This document shows, in pieces, positions 24,411 through 34,988 of a stretch of DNA of 64,000 nt. A program made the position numbers and the translations under genes. The notes below the pieces were generated by a model, which did not search any database, had not been told where the DNA came from, and worked only from the letters and a program-made list of their open reading frames with translations. This stretch comes from Isoetes taiwanensis. Lineage: Eukaryota; Streptophyta; Lycopodiopsida; Isoetales; Isoetaceae. The stretch spans positions 374,001-438,000 of the forward strand of contig JAJEKV010000180.1 in assembly GCA_021234155.1 (NCBI GenBank), given 5' to 3'. How positions within the stretch are numbered: position 1 is the stretch's first letter; every line of letters starts with the position of its first letter.

Positions 24411-24831
24411 ATTTCTGAGCAATATTACCTGAGCAATATTACCAGTAGAACTCAAACTATCATTTATAATCACGCCCTTTACTTGCAGTGAATTAAAGTT
24501 GCAAAAGAAAGAACCAGGATACTACTTACATAAGGTGTGGAGATATGCGTCATCAAATGTGATGAATTTTCAAAAATTGCTCCATCTGTTTAAAGATATA
24601 AACAAATGCCATCATTACATATACGAAATATAAATAACTGCTCCTCTTTAAATGGAGCCACCAATGATAGTGCTACCTCTATATGTACCATGTTAAGTTA
24701 TGGACACCATGATCTATTATTATTGTAAAGACTATAAACAAAGAGCAAGAGAAATAACTCTTCATAAGAAGTATTTTAAACAGTGAGCATAGGTTTTGGG
24801 AAGCAGGTGCCAAAAGCAGTTTGATCATTTT
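24411..24831. other. Spacer, nothing recognised
   Basis: AT-rich non-coding DNA between the palindromic module and the LINE tail. A small GAGCAATATTACC tandem duplication lies at 24416-24442. Confidence 0.5.
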
Positions 24832-27590
24832 GATAGAAGGAAGGAAGGAAGGAAGGAAGTTTATTTTAACGCAATTACAACCTTTAAACTATTTTGAGAG
24901 AATTGGCAAAAAGCCAAAACCCCAACACCAAAACAAACAATAAATTTTAAAATAGAACCCTACTTGAAAAACCCCACTTGGGAGGAAAAACCCTATAGTA
25001 GGCAACAAATACCATGCCCATATGAGCAAGTCAAGTCGATTAAAAATCCTAGTTTAGAAAATACCATAGGTGATTGCGAGTACAAGGTGTTTAGCAATTA
25101 GACTCTAAGATTGCTAGATCTCGGACATGGGCATATCTTTGGGCAGGAATTAGGGCATGGTGTTCATCCTCTACCATTGTTATCTCACAACATCATTGAT
25201 AACCTCTTAGCCTCTCAGGATCCCGTGACCGCCATTACTCCCCAAACAACTCCCAATATAACGAGGTAATAGGAATAGATAGATAGATAGTAGTTTTAAC
25301 AACACTACTAACAACACACTTGGGGTCCATGCTCATAGGCTATGGATTAAACTTGATAGATAGATAGTGCTAGATAGACCCTACTACTAACAACACACTT
25401 CTCCCATGACATGGCTATGCATAGCCCAAACTTGATTTTTCCATGCCATGAGCGTATTTTAACCATTGTGGTAATAATAGACCACCTCCTAAACCATCCA
25501 TAGTTGCATCTCGTGCCATACCCTCTTCAAATCGGGGGCCCAAATTAACAACAGTGAGTAGTGGACCTTAAAATGATCCATCCCATCCACCTTATGGAAC
25601 TTTGCAAAGCCATTGAATATATTAAACATTTAGAGATGGAGGCAAGTACCCGATTGCAAATGAAAACAAAATCCTAATACCTTCCTTTTGTTGTGCATTG
25701 AAAGAGAACTCAATTCTTTCCAACCTATCCTCCATAGTTGGGATTCTATTCCAAATGAAAACCCCAAATAGCAGAAATACTACCACTTCAAAAACTATAA
25801 AATGGATTGTTATAAGAACAATTGCCCGAAAATCATGGTCTAAAATCTCGACTTACATCCAAGCATTTTGATTCAATAAAAGCCATTAACTAAAAGCCTA
25901 CACATAGATCTCCTCTCCACACACTCATCCCACATCATGTTAGTAGTGTCCTCAATTTCATTAGGCATATTGAAGTTAATCAAAACACCCTCCACCATGA
26001 TCAAATCCCGTACCTTGGTGCTTCAATCCAACCCCGGATAATAAATGTTGCGAGGACATGATAAGAGTTCTCGGACCAAGAATAGTTTTGAATAGAATTC
26101 AATAGAATTCCCGTTGCCCCCAATAGAATAGAATAGAATCCAAATTTTTTAACGCCCGCTGGAAGGGGGGGCTATAATCCAAAGCTACATCATCCGCAAT
26201 GAGCTACATCATTGCATTTACGGGGTCGCCTAATTGCACCCCCGGATGGCTATGGTGGACTTTTTTGCCTCCACGCTCCAAGCTATCAATGTACAACCCC
26301 AAAACTTCATGCAATTTTTTTTCCTATTCCCCTTAACCTCCATATGCTAGCTACCCGGCCATCTTCATAAAGGCAAACTTCGGCATGAATCCCATCATAA
26401 AGGCTGGTGCACCTCATTCTCAAATCCCCGTGGAACTCCAAGTCTTGCAAAAACTTGAAAAGCATGTCTATGGGGACGGTATCATATGCGCCTTAAAATC
26501 TAAAAGCGACAATACAAGAACTATAGCTTTCCGAAACATTCCATCAACACTCTCAAAGTGAAGATATGGTCGAAAAGTTCCATCCGAGGCTGGGCCCGCC
26601 CGGCCAATTGCCCACGTTACCCTCCTCGGCCCAAAAGTGAATTTCTTCTCCACCAAAAAAGAAGAGCTTTGCAAGGAAGCCTACTTACCATAATCATCCG
26701 TATTCAAAAATCCATCCTTATTACCGAAATTATGCATTTAACCATCCACTCGGGGACCCAATTCGGCCATAGGATGATGAACATGCAATGGGTAAGAGCC
26801 CAAATAAATTAAAACCAAACAAAACCAAAAGTGGGGACTACCCCCGGTAAAATCCTTTGCCTTGCCATTAGCGGATGCCAAATATTACATCCTCCGGGGT
26901 TATGTCCTACCTGATCCGAGGATCGGCATTAGCTCACGGGGGTCATATAATTCCCCGCAGCGGTGCATCCATTGCTCCACACTTACATTACCACCACCGG
27001 CACAATTATAACACCTTACATAAAATCTTTTGGTTAGATCCTTTGAGCATAAAAGGTGGTCTCTTTCAAATGTATCTCCCCTTCTTGGCTTTTTTTTAGG
27101 ACATATAGTCTTGAAAGGGCATCTCAAAAGCGGGATCTATGACCAAGCGCGGGCCTCTTTAGAGCATTGCAATCGACATCAAACCCGCGGGTTCTCGCAA
27201 ATGCGCGGTGTCCCTCCTTGGGGGCCCTTCACGCATTAATGAAGTGGCAAGGCCTCATCCTCACCAGCCATGCACACTCTTATTTGCGGTGGTGTAAAAG
27301 CTATCAAACCCCTTAAACTCCCGCACCAACTACGATTCATACCGTCCACCTCCCGATAGCGTGGGATGTATGGTAACCCTCCATGCCCCCTTTGCGGTGT
27401 CTCCACTATTGAGTGCTCCCAATTCAGCGTGACATAAAGCGGGTAGTGATCTGACAAAGCCTCCTCATCCCCTGTGCTTGTGCCAATGGAGAAGTGTGTA
27501 ACCATGTCAAGTGCTGCTACCGGAGCGAGAAGATAATCCAACAGACTAGCTCCCCCATCCTGCCTATCACTCCTGCAAGTATCCTACACC
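24832..27590 (-). mobile_element. Minus-strand LINE, copy A (endonuclease to tail)
   Basis: A degenerate non-LTR retrotransposon reads right to left. The endonuclease C-terminal part lies at 27541-27236 (DYLLAPVAALDMV, SDHYPLYVTLNWE). RT remnants include DTVPIDMLFKFLQDLEFHGD (about 26480-26420) and the ADDVALDY catalytic box at about 26198-26175. A (TTCC)n-type tail at 24860-24832 ends the element, again a simple repeat instead of poly(A). Many stops and insertions of a few bases break the frame. The next copy in the same orientation begins directly behind its 5' end. Confidence 0.72.
27236..27541 (-). pseudogene. LINE AP-endonuclease C-terminal fragment
   Basis: A 101-residue minus-strand stretch begins MDYLLAPVAALDMVTHFSIG and holds EEALSDHYPLYVTLNWE. 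In LINE APE domains the 'RIDYxL' strand and the 'SDH' box lie at this distance, and the SDH His is catalytic. The preceding residues (Arg-Ile) and the rest of the nuclease are outside the open frame. After Glu-54 or so the similarity fades toward the inter-domain linker. Confidence 0.7.
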
Positions 27591-28032
27591 TTTATTTGCA
27601 ATTACAACCTTTAAACTATTTTCAGAGTATTGAAAAGGCATAGTCACCAGGACTGGTCTATAAATTTTAAAATACTTACATACTTGAAATATGAACTGAG
27701 TTCTATATGAAACAACTATTTCTGGCCATATGAGCTAAAACAGTCGTCCTAGTTTAGAAAATATAAATGAATTGCCAGCACAAGGTGTTTAGCAATTAGA
27801 CTCCAAGTTTGCTAGATCTTTCTGTGACTAAGAACAAAGGAATTAGCTAATAATTATTTTCTACCATTGTTATCTAGAACATCATTGATAACATTAGCAG
27901 TAAAATGACCACAATTACTCAAAACAACTCCCCAATATAACGGTTGAGATAGAATAGATAGATAGATAGTAGTTTTAACAACACTACTAACAACACACTT
28001 CTAAATGACATAGGCTATGCAGGCCAAACTTG

Positions 28033-28053
28033 ATAGATAGATAGATAGATAGA
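28033..28053. repeat. (GATA)n microsatellite
   Basis: A run of GATA units inside LINE copy B. The same site in copy A (25356-25368) carries fewer units. Confidence 0.85.
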
Positions 28054-28756
28054 CCCTACTACTAACAACACACTTCTAAATGACATAGGCTATGCAGGCC
28101 AAACTTGATTTTTTGCCATGCCATGAACGTATTTCAGAATTGTGAAAATAATACATTTGATCTCTGATATAGCCATAGTTGCATCTCGCAGTCTGGCCCA
28201 AATCAGAAACAGGAGTGAGTAGTGGACCTTAAAAATGATACAATTGCCACAACCCTCTACTTAACTTTGCAAAGCCATTGAATATATTAAACATTTAGAG
28301 AGATGGAGCAAGTACCTCGATTGCAAATGAAAACAAAGTCCGAATACCTTCGTTTTGTTGTGCATTGAAAGGAGAACTCTGAATTTACGCAGTAAGCATC
28401 CTCCATAGTTGGGATTCTATTCCAAATGAAAACTTCAAAACTGGAAATACTACCACTTCAGCAAACTATAAAATGGATTGTTATAAGAACAATTGCTCGA
28501 AAATCATGGTACAATAAAATCTCGACTTACATCCAAGCATAACCAAGTGATTCAATAAGAAGCACATTAACTAAAGCCTACACAGCATACCTGATGCTTG
28601 GTTCTCCAATGTTGCCCTGAAATGTCCTAAATTTCATCAGGCATATTGAAGTTAATCAAAACACCCAAAAACCATGATCAAATCTGTACCTTGGTGCTTC
28701 AATCCAACCCTGCAAAATAAATGCAATCAGGAACAGTAAAGAGTTCTCGGACCAAG

Positions 28757-28791
28757 AATAGAATAGAATAGAATAGAATAGAATAGAATAG
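28757..28791. repeat. (GAATA)n microsatellite
   Basis: Seven GAATA units. Copy A has a shorter, interrupted GAATA run near 26093-26140, so the array has grown or shrunk since duplication. Confidence 0.9.
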
Positions 28792-29185
28792 TTTTTTTAA
28801 CGTCCACGGAGAAGGGGGGGCAATAATCCAAAACGAGAATGCAAATCAGAATGAGCTACATCATTGCATTTACGGGTAGGCCTTGACGAAGCTATGGCTA
28901 TGGTGGACTTTTTTGCCTCCAGACCTGCCCTCAAATCTTATATCCCCAAAACTTCATGCAATTTTTTTCCTATTCCCCTTGCCCTCCATATATTGCAAAA
29001 GCCGGCTTATCCTGCAACAAACTCAGAGCAGAACCTACTTTCTTCTTGCGTTGCAGAAGGTTAGAAGCTCAAAATCCGTTTTGCTGTTCTCTTGTTAAAA
29101 ACTTGAACAGGCTATGGCGGACCTCCTTACCGTAAACAAAAAACGCAAAAGAACTATAGCTTTGAAAAACATTCCTCAAGCAGGA

Positions 29186-29285
29186 GGGAAAAAGTTCCCG
29201 CAAGAGGGCGAGGGAACGCCGCATGCGGCGTTACATGCGGCGTTCCCGGCACGAAAATCAATGCCTTCCCATTTTAAAAAAGAAG
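29186..29285. repeat. Palindromic repeat module, copy 2 (perfect stem)
   Basis: The core at 29212-29247 is a perfect 14-bp inverted repeat (GGGAACGCCGCATG / CATGCGGCGTTCCC) with loop CGGCGTTA. An overlapping perfect palindrome AACGCCGCATGCGGCGTT lies at 29215-29232. Flanks CCCGCAAGAGGGCGA and AATCAATGCCTTCCCATTTT match copy 1. It sits inside LINE copy B but is absent from copy A, so it is a separate mobile or template-copied module. Confidence 0.8.
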
Positions 29286-29949
29286 ATTTTTACTGAAGGA
29301 AGCCTACTAAGCATAATGAAAAAAAATTCAAAAATCCAACAATATTGCGATAAATAACCATTTAAATCAACACTGACGGGGACCCAATCGGGCCATAGGA
29401 TGAGAACATGCAATGGGTAAGAGCCCAAATAAAATAAAACAAAACAAAACCAAAAGTGGGGGACTACCCCTGGTAAAACACAATAACGAATACAGATCAC
29501 AAACAAATATTAGAAAGAACAGGGTTATGTAAAAACTGTCTGAGGATCAGAGGGCCACTGATCCTTAATAATTGCACGCCCTTCATTGCAGATGAGCTTC
29601 GCGTATTCGTCACAATTTCTCTTTTTGGCTACATAGCTATGCTGGAGTTAGATCCTCTTTGACGAAAAAGGTGGTCTCTTTCAAATGATTGCCGTGTCTG
29701 AGGACATGTAACCTAGAAAGGGCATCTCAAAAACGGACTAGGAGGTGTCGAGGACGGTTGGTCATGCGGCTCCAACCTGATAAGCAAAGGTGATGCATCT
29801 GCTTGTATTCGCATCACGTGCGTAATGAAGTGTACGGCCTCATCTGTAGCAAGAGATCCACTCTTATTTCGTATTTATATTTAGTATTTCAGTTAACAAC
29901 TATAACAAACTATGGATAATAGTAGAAGAATATAGATGAATTTGTGTAA

Positions 29950-32880
29950 ATGTACTGGTCACTGAACCCAGACTGTAGTCTCGAATACATACCATATGAT
30001 GTTTTGCTAAACAGAATGATGAGGCTGAAGAAGGCAAGGATCTTTCCTAGATCTTTGCTTCAAATGGAGTGCTATCTATTTGAGCAAAATGTGCTGGATC
30101 TGGATGGTTGGAAAATTATCAACCGGCGTGTGGATATGTATGCTAGGTACTCAACTTTGAACTCATTCAGTTGTATGTGTAAGTCTGCTTGACATGTTAG
30201 TAATTTCATCTCTTTCAAACTTGCTAAAGGTACCTGCAGCTCCGTCTGGTTTCTTTCCACCGGACAGCTTCATGGAATTTGCAGCACACCGCAAGGCAAG
30301 CGAAAAAGATAAATCTATGACAGCCTCCGAACGTGGTAGAAATATTGTAAAGAGCTCTTACAGGGTTAAATTGGCCGAAGTGCAGATGGATTATGATTCC
30401 AAAGTTATGTGTTGTCACTGAACATCACTCTCTGGCCATCAACGCCTGTACGTTAGGACAGCTCCAGGATTTCCCTTCTTCTTGCTGGAATTCCCTCAGC
30501 TGACCTTAAACCACGCAAGAACCATGACAAACGAGGAAGGAATGGGAATGGTGCAAGAAGATTGCAATATCGGGAATGTGACAAAGAAAATGAAGGTAAG
30601 ATTGATGAAATTGCTAGATTTATATATGATCGGGTTCAATATTTACGTCATGTGCAAAGGAGGGATTTAGCGATTAAAATTGTTCAGGATGAACGGCTTC
30701 ACTTCTTCTTTGAACCTGCTATTGGAAACCTAGCACAAGCCATTGTGAAGGACACCATGCTACAAAATATCTGAGAAGATCTGCAGGAAGTGAAACACGC
30801 AAATAACAATGATAAATTAGCAGCTAAGCATTCCCTATTATCAATGATTGTTGGTGAGAACGGGAAACTCAAGTAAAAAAGGAGTAGCCTCCAGAATTCT
30901 TCAAGTGCAAGCAAGAAACCTTACAAAAGCTGCAATTATAAGAAAGTGTATGTCATTATCAGGTGCTAACATGTGGGAACTGGCAGAAAGCCAACCCATG
31001 TCAGACATACTTCCGGAATCAACCAAACTCTTGGTAAATGATTTCTAATTAAGCCACACCAAAACTTCTCCAAAGTACAGGGATTTGAGGAAGAAAAGGA
31101 CACTTCCAATCCAGTTTTTGGACTTGTCCCAGGTCGGTTTTAAGCTTTTTAATTCCCTCCGTTGCAAGCTCGATAGCAGACAGCTTTTGTGTACCTTGGA
31201 TAAGTGTAGTAATTTTATCGTCATTCCCTCTAACGGATGTATCTGATAATTTACACTTAGAGGGATTTAACAGGAAAAGTACTTGGATGTACTGCCAATT
31301 ACATCCAATGTGGCAGAAAGCAGAAAATGTGTTGAAAGACAAGCTGTGTTTCTATAGTTTCTGTTTCTGTAGTTCCCGAGTACATTCTAGTATATTATGA
31401 GCCTTTTTGAACTCAAGATACTATGGAGACATAGGGTAATACATAAAAGTACTCAAGTGTACTTCAGTCCATAAGAAAAGTATTGAATATCTACATCTGT
31501 TAAAACTGTGTGTAACTTGGTAACATATTGAGTTTTGTATATACATTTGAAGAGCATTTGAGTATATTCTCTATATATTTATACGCATCATGTATATATT
31601 ATGTATGTTGTTGTGTTATAGTAGTTGATTGTACATCAAGTCATGGCTCGACTACCATAGAACTAATGCAATGTCCGCAACATCACACATGCTGCTTTCT
31701 TCCCTGCAGTGAATTATATGAAATGTTCAAAGATGAACATCCTGAAGTGAAGATTAGTGGCAGAATGTTCGAGCTACTTAGGCCTATGTGTGTGAGAAGG
31801 TTGAAAGAGAGGAACATGTGCTGTTGCATGAAACATGAATAAGCTGAGCTATACATGAAAGCATTTAGCATCCTGAGGTGCAAATTTCATGTCAATAGTA
31901 CGTGTCCTTGTGGTATTTGATGAGAAAAATAGAGTCTGCCAAGCTCCTTCCAAAACATTTCAAAATGTTGGCTCTATGTGGAGAGCTACGATCTGTGACA
32001 AGGAAGGTGAAGAGTGGCACAGTTTGGACTGTGTTAAGGGAGAGTGCCAGAGTTGTGCCAGAGCTACGATCTTTGTACAGAAAAGCAAGAGTCCAGGAAC
32101 ATTGCTTGACAAGATGTTTTAGCACCTTGCAAAGTTCACGATTCACAACTTTTCAGCAAGTTGGTAGAATAAACAATTCAGAAAATCAGTGCGAAATTTG
32201 AGGGATGGTTATGTTTTGTCAGTATTGGACTTTGCAGAGAACTATGCTTTGCAGCCACCCCGAGCATTCGAACAATGACCAGATAACCATTTTGGTGCAC
32301 ATAACCATGATGAAAGTCAATGGCGAGCTGGAAAAACTGTTCATTTGTATGTTTCTGATGTTATGAAGCATGATACTTTCTTTGTTCAGGCTGCGCTCAG
32401 GATACACCATACTTGGATGATGCAAAAAGGTTTTGGGCACATCACATACCATGTCATGTGGTCTGATGGGTGTGATACTCAATTTAAGTGTTTTCAAGCC
32501 TTCTACTTGAATGTGGCTTATAAAGGTATGGAATTATGATGCAGTGGAATTATTTTGGCTCAGACCATGGGAAAGGAGAACATGACGGACATGCTGCTTT
32601 GGAGAAAAGGTTCCTTGCAGATGAGCAAAGGAAGGAGAATGGGGTTCCGATTTTAGGTGCCAACTCTGCTTGCAGTTTGTTTAGACAAAAGAAGTGCAAA
32701 ATGGACAATCGTATCGGAAGTCATGGCAGAAGACATTAACAGGGACCCTCGTTCAAGTTGTGAGACATTGTCTGGTACTCTAACTATACATTATGTGTCT
32801 GCTATTAATCCAGCTGACCCAACACTTGTCATGCATAGATCCCTGTCATGTCCTTGGACCAACATAATGGGGGAGGTGTC
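29950..32880 (+). mobile_element. Decayed DDE-transposase-like element
   Basis: Coding fragments in several frames run in one direction for about 2.9 kb. The 5' part includes SGFFPPDSFMEFAAHRKA and SSYRVKLAEVQMDYDSKVMC. The 3' part includes ELYEMFKDEHPEV, VRRLKERNMCCCMKHE, WHSLDCVKGECQSC, DFAENYALQ, WSDGCDTQFK and FGSDHGKGEHDG. The last three sit at the spacing of three acidic catalytic positions (Asp, Asp, Glu). I know this protein type as a repeated, uncharacterised transposon-like family in plants and other eukaryotes. I give no family name because I am not certain of one. Terminal inverted repeats were not found. Confidence 0.55.
31696..32760 (+). pseudogene. Transposase-like catalytic region, frameshifted
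   Basis: The best-preserved part of the element. 31690-31842 gives a basic, Cys-rich block (FELLRPMCVRRLKERN, then MCCC). 31889-32122 gives FDEKNRVCQAPSKTFQNVGS and CDKEGEEWHSLDCVKG. In another frame DFAENYALQ appears at about 32228-32256. HLYVSDVMKHDTFFVQAAL and YHVMWSDGCDTQFK follow at 32340-32490, and QWNYFGSDHGKGEHDG at 32540-32590. At least four frame changes and several stops (for example a TAA after CCCMKHE) separate them. No active enzyme is expected. Confidence 0.55.
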
Positions 32881-32882
32881 AT

Positions 32883-33900
32883 TCACTTTCTTATGCTAAT
32901 AATATCATCATCAACAACATCTGCTTCTACCAAGCTCTTCCACCTACCTTTAGGTAGCCAATCACCTTTAAGTTCATCACAAGACGTATCCACTTCCCAC
33001 ATCAATTGATGCGCATTTCTCCAATAATCTATCAGTGCACTATTTGTGTCATCATGTCTACTATTCCAATGCTTGATGTAGTCATTGATATCATCCTTGG
33101 TCCTCTCCAAATGCTCCACTTCAGAGTATAGCTTTAGGGCTTTTGGTTGACCCTTTGGTATCTTCAGTAACTTGAGGTCATTCTCATCCCTTTTTTAGTT
33201 TCGATCCTCCAAGAGGTCTCAAACAATCATTTGAAAGTCTCATCGTCCATTGGAAATTTTGAATCCCTTCCTGGACATGAATGTGAATTATAGAAGTCTA
33301 GAATGACCCTCAAGATCTAATACATAACCTTCAAAAAGGCCTTTCAATCAGGCACTTCTTGTGCAAGCAATCTTAGGAGGTGGAGAAGTGCATTGAGCAA
33401 AAAGTTCCATCAACCTCAGTAGATTTATCACAGTCTGTTGTTTGAATACGTGACTATACTTCCCAAACAATGCATCCATATTTTCATGCATATGTCCAGC
33501 CATTAAGAAACTCAAGTTGACTCTCTCAAAGATACCCACAGCTGTCAAATATGATAAAAATGAGAACATCTATCTATTATTTTCTTGACCAACACAGTTG
33601 TTTAAGCTGCAAGAGAAATCTTCTAGGTAACTCTCGAGGTTTAGGATGTGAACTTGAAGCTTCAACGTGCTCACTATCATACGTTCTTCTAAACCTTGTC
33701 TTATTGACCTTCTCAACATTATTAGGATGCCCATCTAACAAAGCACCAAATAATGGCTGGATAGCTCCTGGGTTATGGGGATCTATAGTATAACTATTCT
33801 CAACGTTTCTCAAATATCTCATCATATTACCAATATGAAAGCCATCACTCCACAACTGGTACTAAAATGGCCATAGTAAGCTGGAGCCTGCCCGTGCAAA
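32883..33900 (-). pseudogene. Second transposase-derived remnant (DUF7869-like)
   Basis: The minus strand carries pieces of a protein I recognise as the transposon-derived family with a 'DNC...EN' and 'VGHTHEDID' signature. Present here are RRFLLQL, NNCVGQENNR (one frame over) and MFSFLSYLTAVGIFERVNLS. FLMAGHMHENMDALFGKYSH (33569-33480) and HLERTKDDINDYIKHW...YWRNAHQLMWEV (33119-33000) follow. In the signature, NNC replaces DNC and MAGHMHENMD replaces VGHTHEDID, so key acidic residues are lost. Stops (three in a row near 33555) and frame changes confirm decay. It ends tail to tail with the plus-strand element at 32.88 kb. Confidence 0.55.
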
Positions 33901-34539
33901 ATTGCTCTTGTCATGGATAGTTGCAGAGGGTAAGCTCTTCTACACATTTTTGGTACATAACTATATTGTGGAAGACATGTCTCCTACTGGTCCATCTTAT
34001 CATGTATAATGCAAAGATATTTTTTGCTTTCACTGCGAACAGTGTCCTCGATATCCAATAAGTGGATCTACATGAAAGTTGATCAATCAATGATCCTTCA
34101 TTTGTGTAATATTCTTGATCGACATGCCCGTAACCAACTGGGCAAAACCGTCTAGACGTTTATGAGTAGTCGTTTCTACCCATTTATGCATATGTCTCGG
34201 GAACGCAACACCAAGATCCACTCGAGCAGTCTCCACGGGTCCGTTACAATCTCTCCCACTAGAACTGTTAGTCCCGTGAAGCCAAGCACTGGACTATTCC
34301 TGAACACAACACAGGTCAAAGACAAGGGACTAGATCAAGTGTCAGGTAGCAAACCTACGCCCCCGCCGAAAACCATGCAGAAATCCATGCTCCCATCAAA
34401 AAAGAGGTCTAGCAAGGCAAATGACGCCTCCGGGGAGTTCGGCCTTAAATTAGCGGGATTCCGGGCACTAATGACGGCACTGCAAAGATTCCCTCAAATC
34501 AAGCATATAATCCAGGAGTTGATGACCGAGATCACAAAG
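33901..34539 (+). other. U3-side region of the gypsy LTR; low-confidence open frame
   Basis: Contains an open stretch at 34162-34626 (154 residues, Ser/Thr/Lys/Pro-rich, SPTRTVSPVKPSTGLF) with no domain I recognise. It runs through the LTR promoter, so it may be leftover coding sequence captured in or next to U3. The 5' edge of the LTR could not be fixed. Confidence 0.3.
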
Positions 34540-34854
34540 GCTCTGCCATATATATATACAAAGCCCAAGTCTATTGTACTATATATATCAGTAGAGTTAG
34601 ATCTCAAGTTTGTAGATGAGACTTAGTATCGTCTTGTTTGAGTCTTCTCGACCTAACGAGATCTCATGTACTCTTTTTGATATTCAAAGAGTCTTATCTT
34701 GGCATATAGTCTCTTTGCTTTTCTGTTTCATTATTTCTGTCCTGATTTCTTTGCAAAATCGCGCGTGACACACTATACTAGAATTTGTCTGTTTGATCCA
34801 CGGGTCCTCATAGAGGGCTGTCTTGCAAACGATCCCGAACCTAGACCCTAAACA
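34540..34854 (+). mobile_element. Ty3/gypsy 5' LTR, promoter-to-end part
   Basis: A TATATATATAC box at 34544-34554 is followed by R/U5-like sequence with GATCTCATGTACTC. The LTR appears to end at ...CTAAACA (34854), directly before TTGTTGCCGCTGCCGGGTCT. That sequence resembles the TTTGGCGCCGTTGCCGGGG primer-binding region common in plant Ty3/gypsy elements. The matching 3' LTR is not visible inside the window. Confidence 0.5.
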
Positions 34855-34873
34855 TTGTTGCCGCTGCCGGGTC
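34855..34873 (+). promoter_or_regulatory. Candidate gypsy primer-binding-site region
   Basis: TTGTTGCCGCTGCCGGGTC immediately downstream of the LTR end resembles the widespread plant gypsy PBS block with substitutions. No tRNA pairing was computed. Confidence 0.45.
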
Positions 34874-34988
34874 TTAGTTCCTTTTTTCCAGACTATAAAA
34901 TGTTTGTTCGTGCTTTTACTCAAGACGAGCTTCTCAGCTAAACTGCAGCTAGATTTAATCGCCATTAATGCAGTGAAGCTGCTCCAAC

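Larger units (their letters stand above)
27591..29862 (-). mobile_element. Minus-strand LINE, copy B (5'-truncated)
   Basis: This copy aligns along copy A from the ATTACAACCTTTAAACTATTTT block (27600; A at 24880) to CCACTCTTATTT (29853; A at 27283). It keeps order throughout but has many substitutions and short indels. It lacks the (TTCC)n tail and the endonuclease part. The ADD catalytic box of copy A is lost. GATA and GAATA microsatellites have expanded at 27955-27970, 28033-28053 and 28757-28790. It also contains the palindromic module at 29186-29285 that copy A lacks. Confidence 0.68.

Noticed and set aside
23898-24491. A 197-residue open frame upstream of PGAP1
   Set aside because: It runs through the GC-rich palindromic module and has no domain-like pattern. 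The opposite strand is equally open, so the length probably comes from base composition.
25277-28791. GATA and GAATA runs as possible CRISPR-like or regulated arrays
   Set aside because: Simple microsatellites without spacers. Their copies sit at matching places in LINE copies A and B.
34162-34626. A 154-residue open frame as a host gene
   Set aside because: It runs through the TATA box and transcription-start side of the gypsy LTR and has low-complexity Ser/Thr/Pro/Lys composition.
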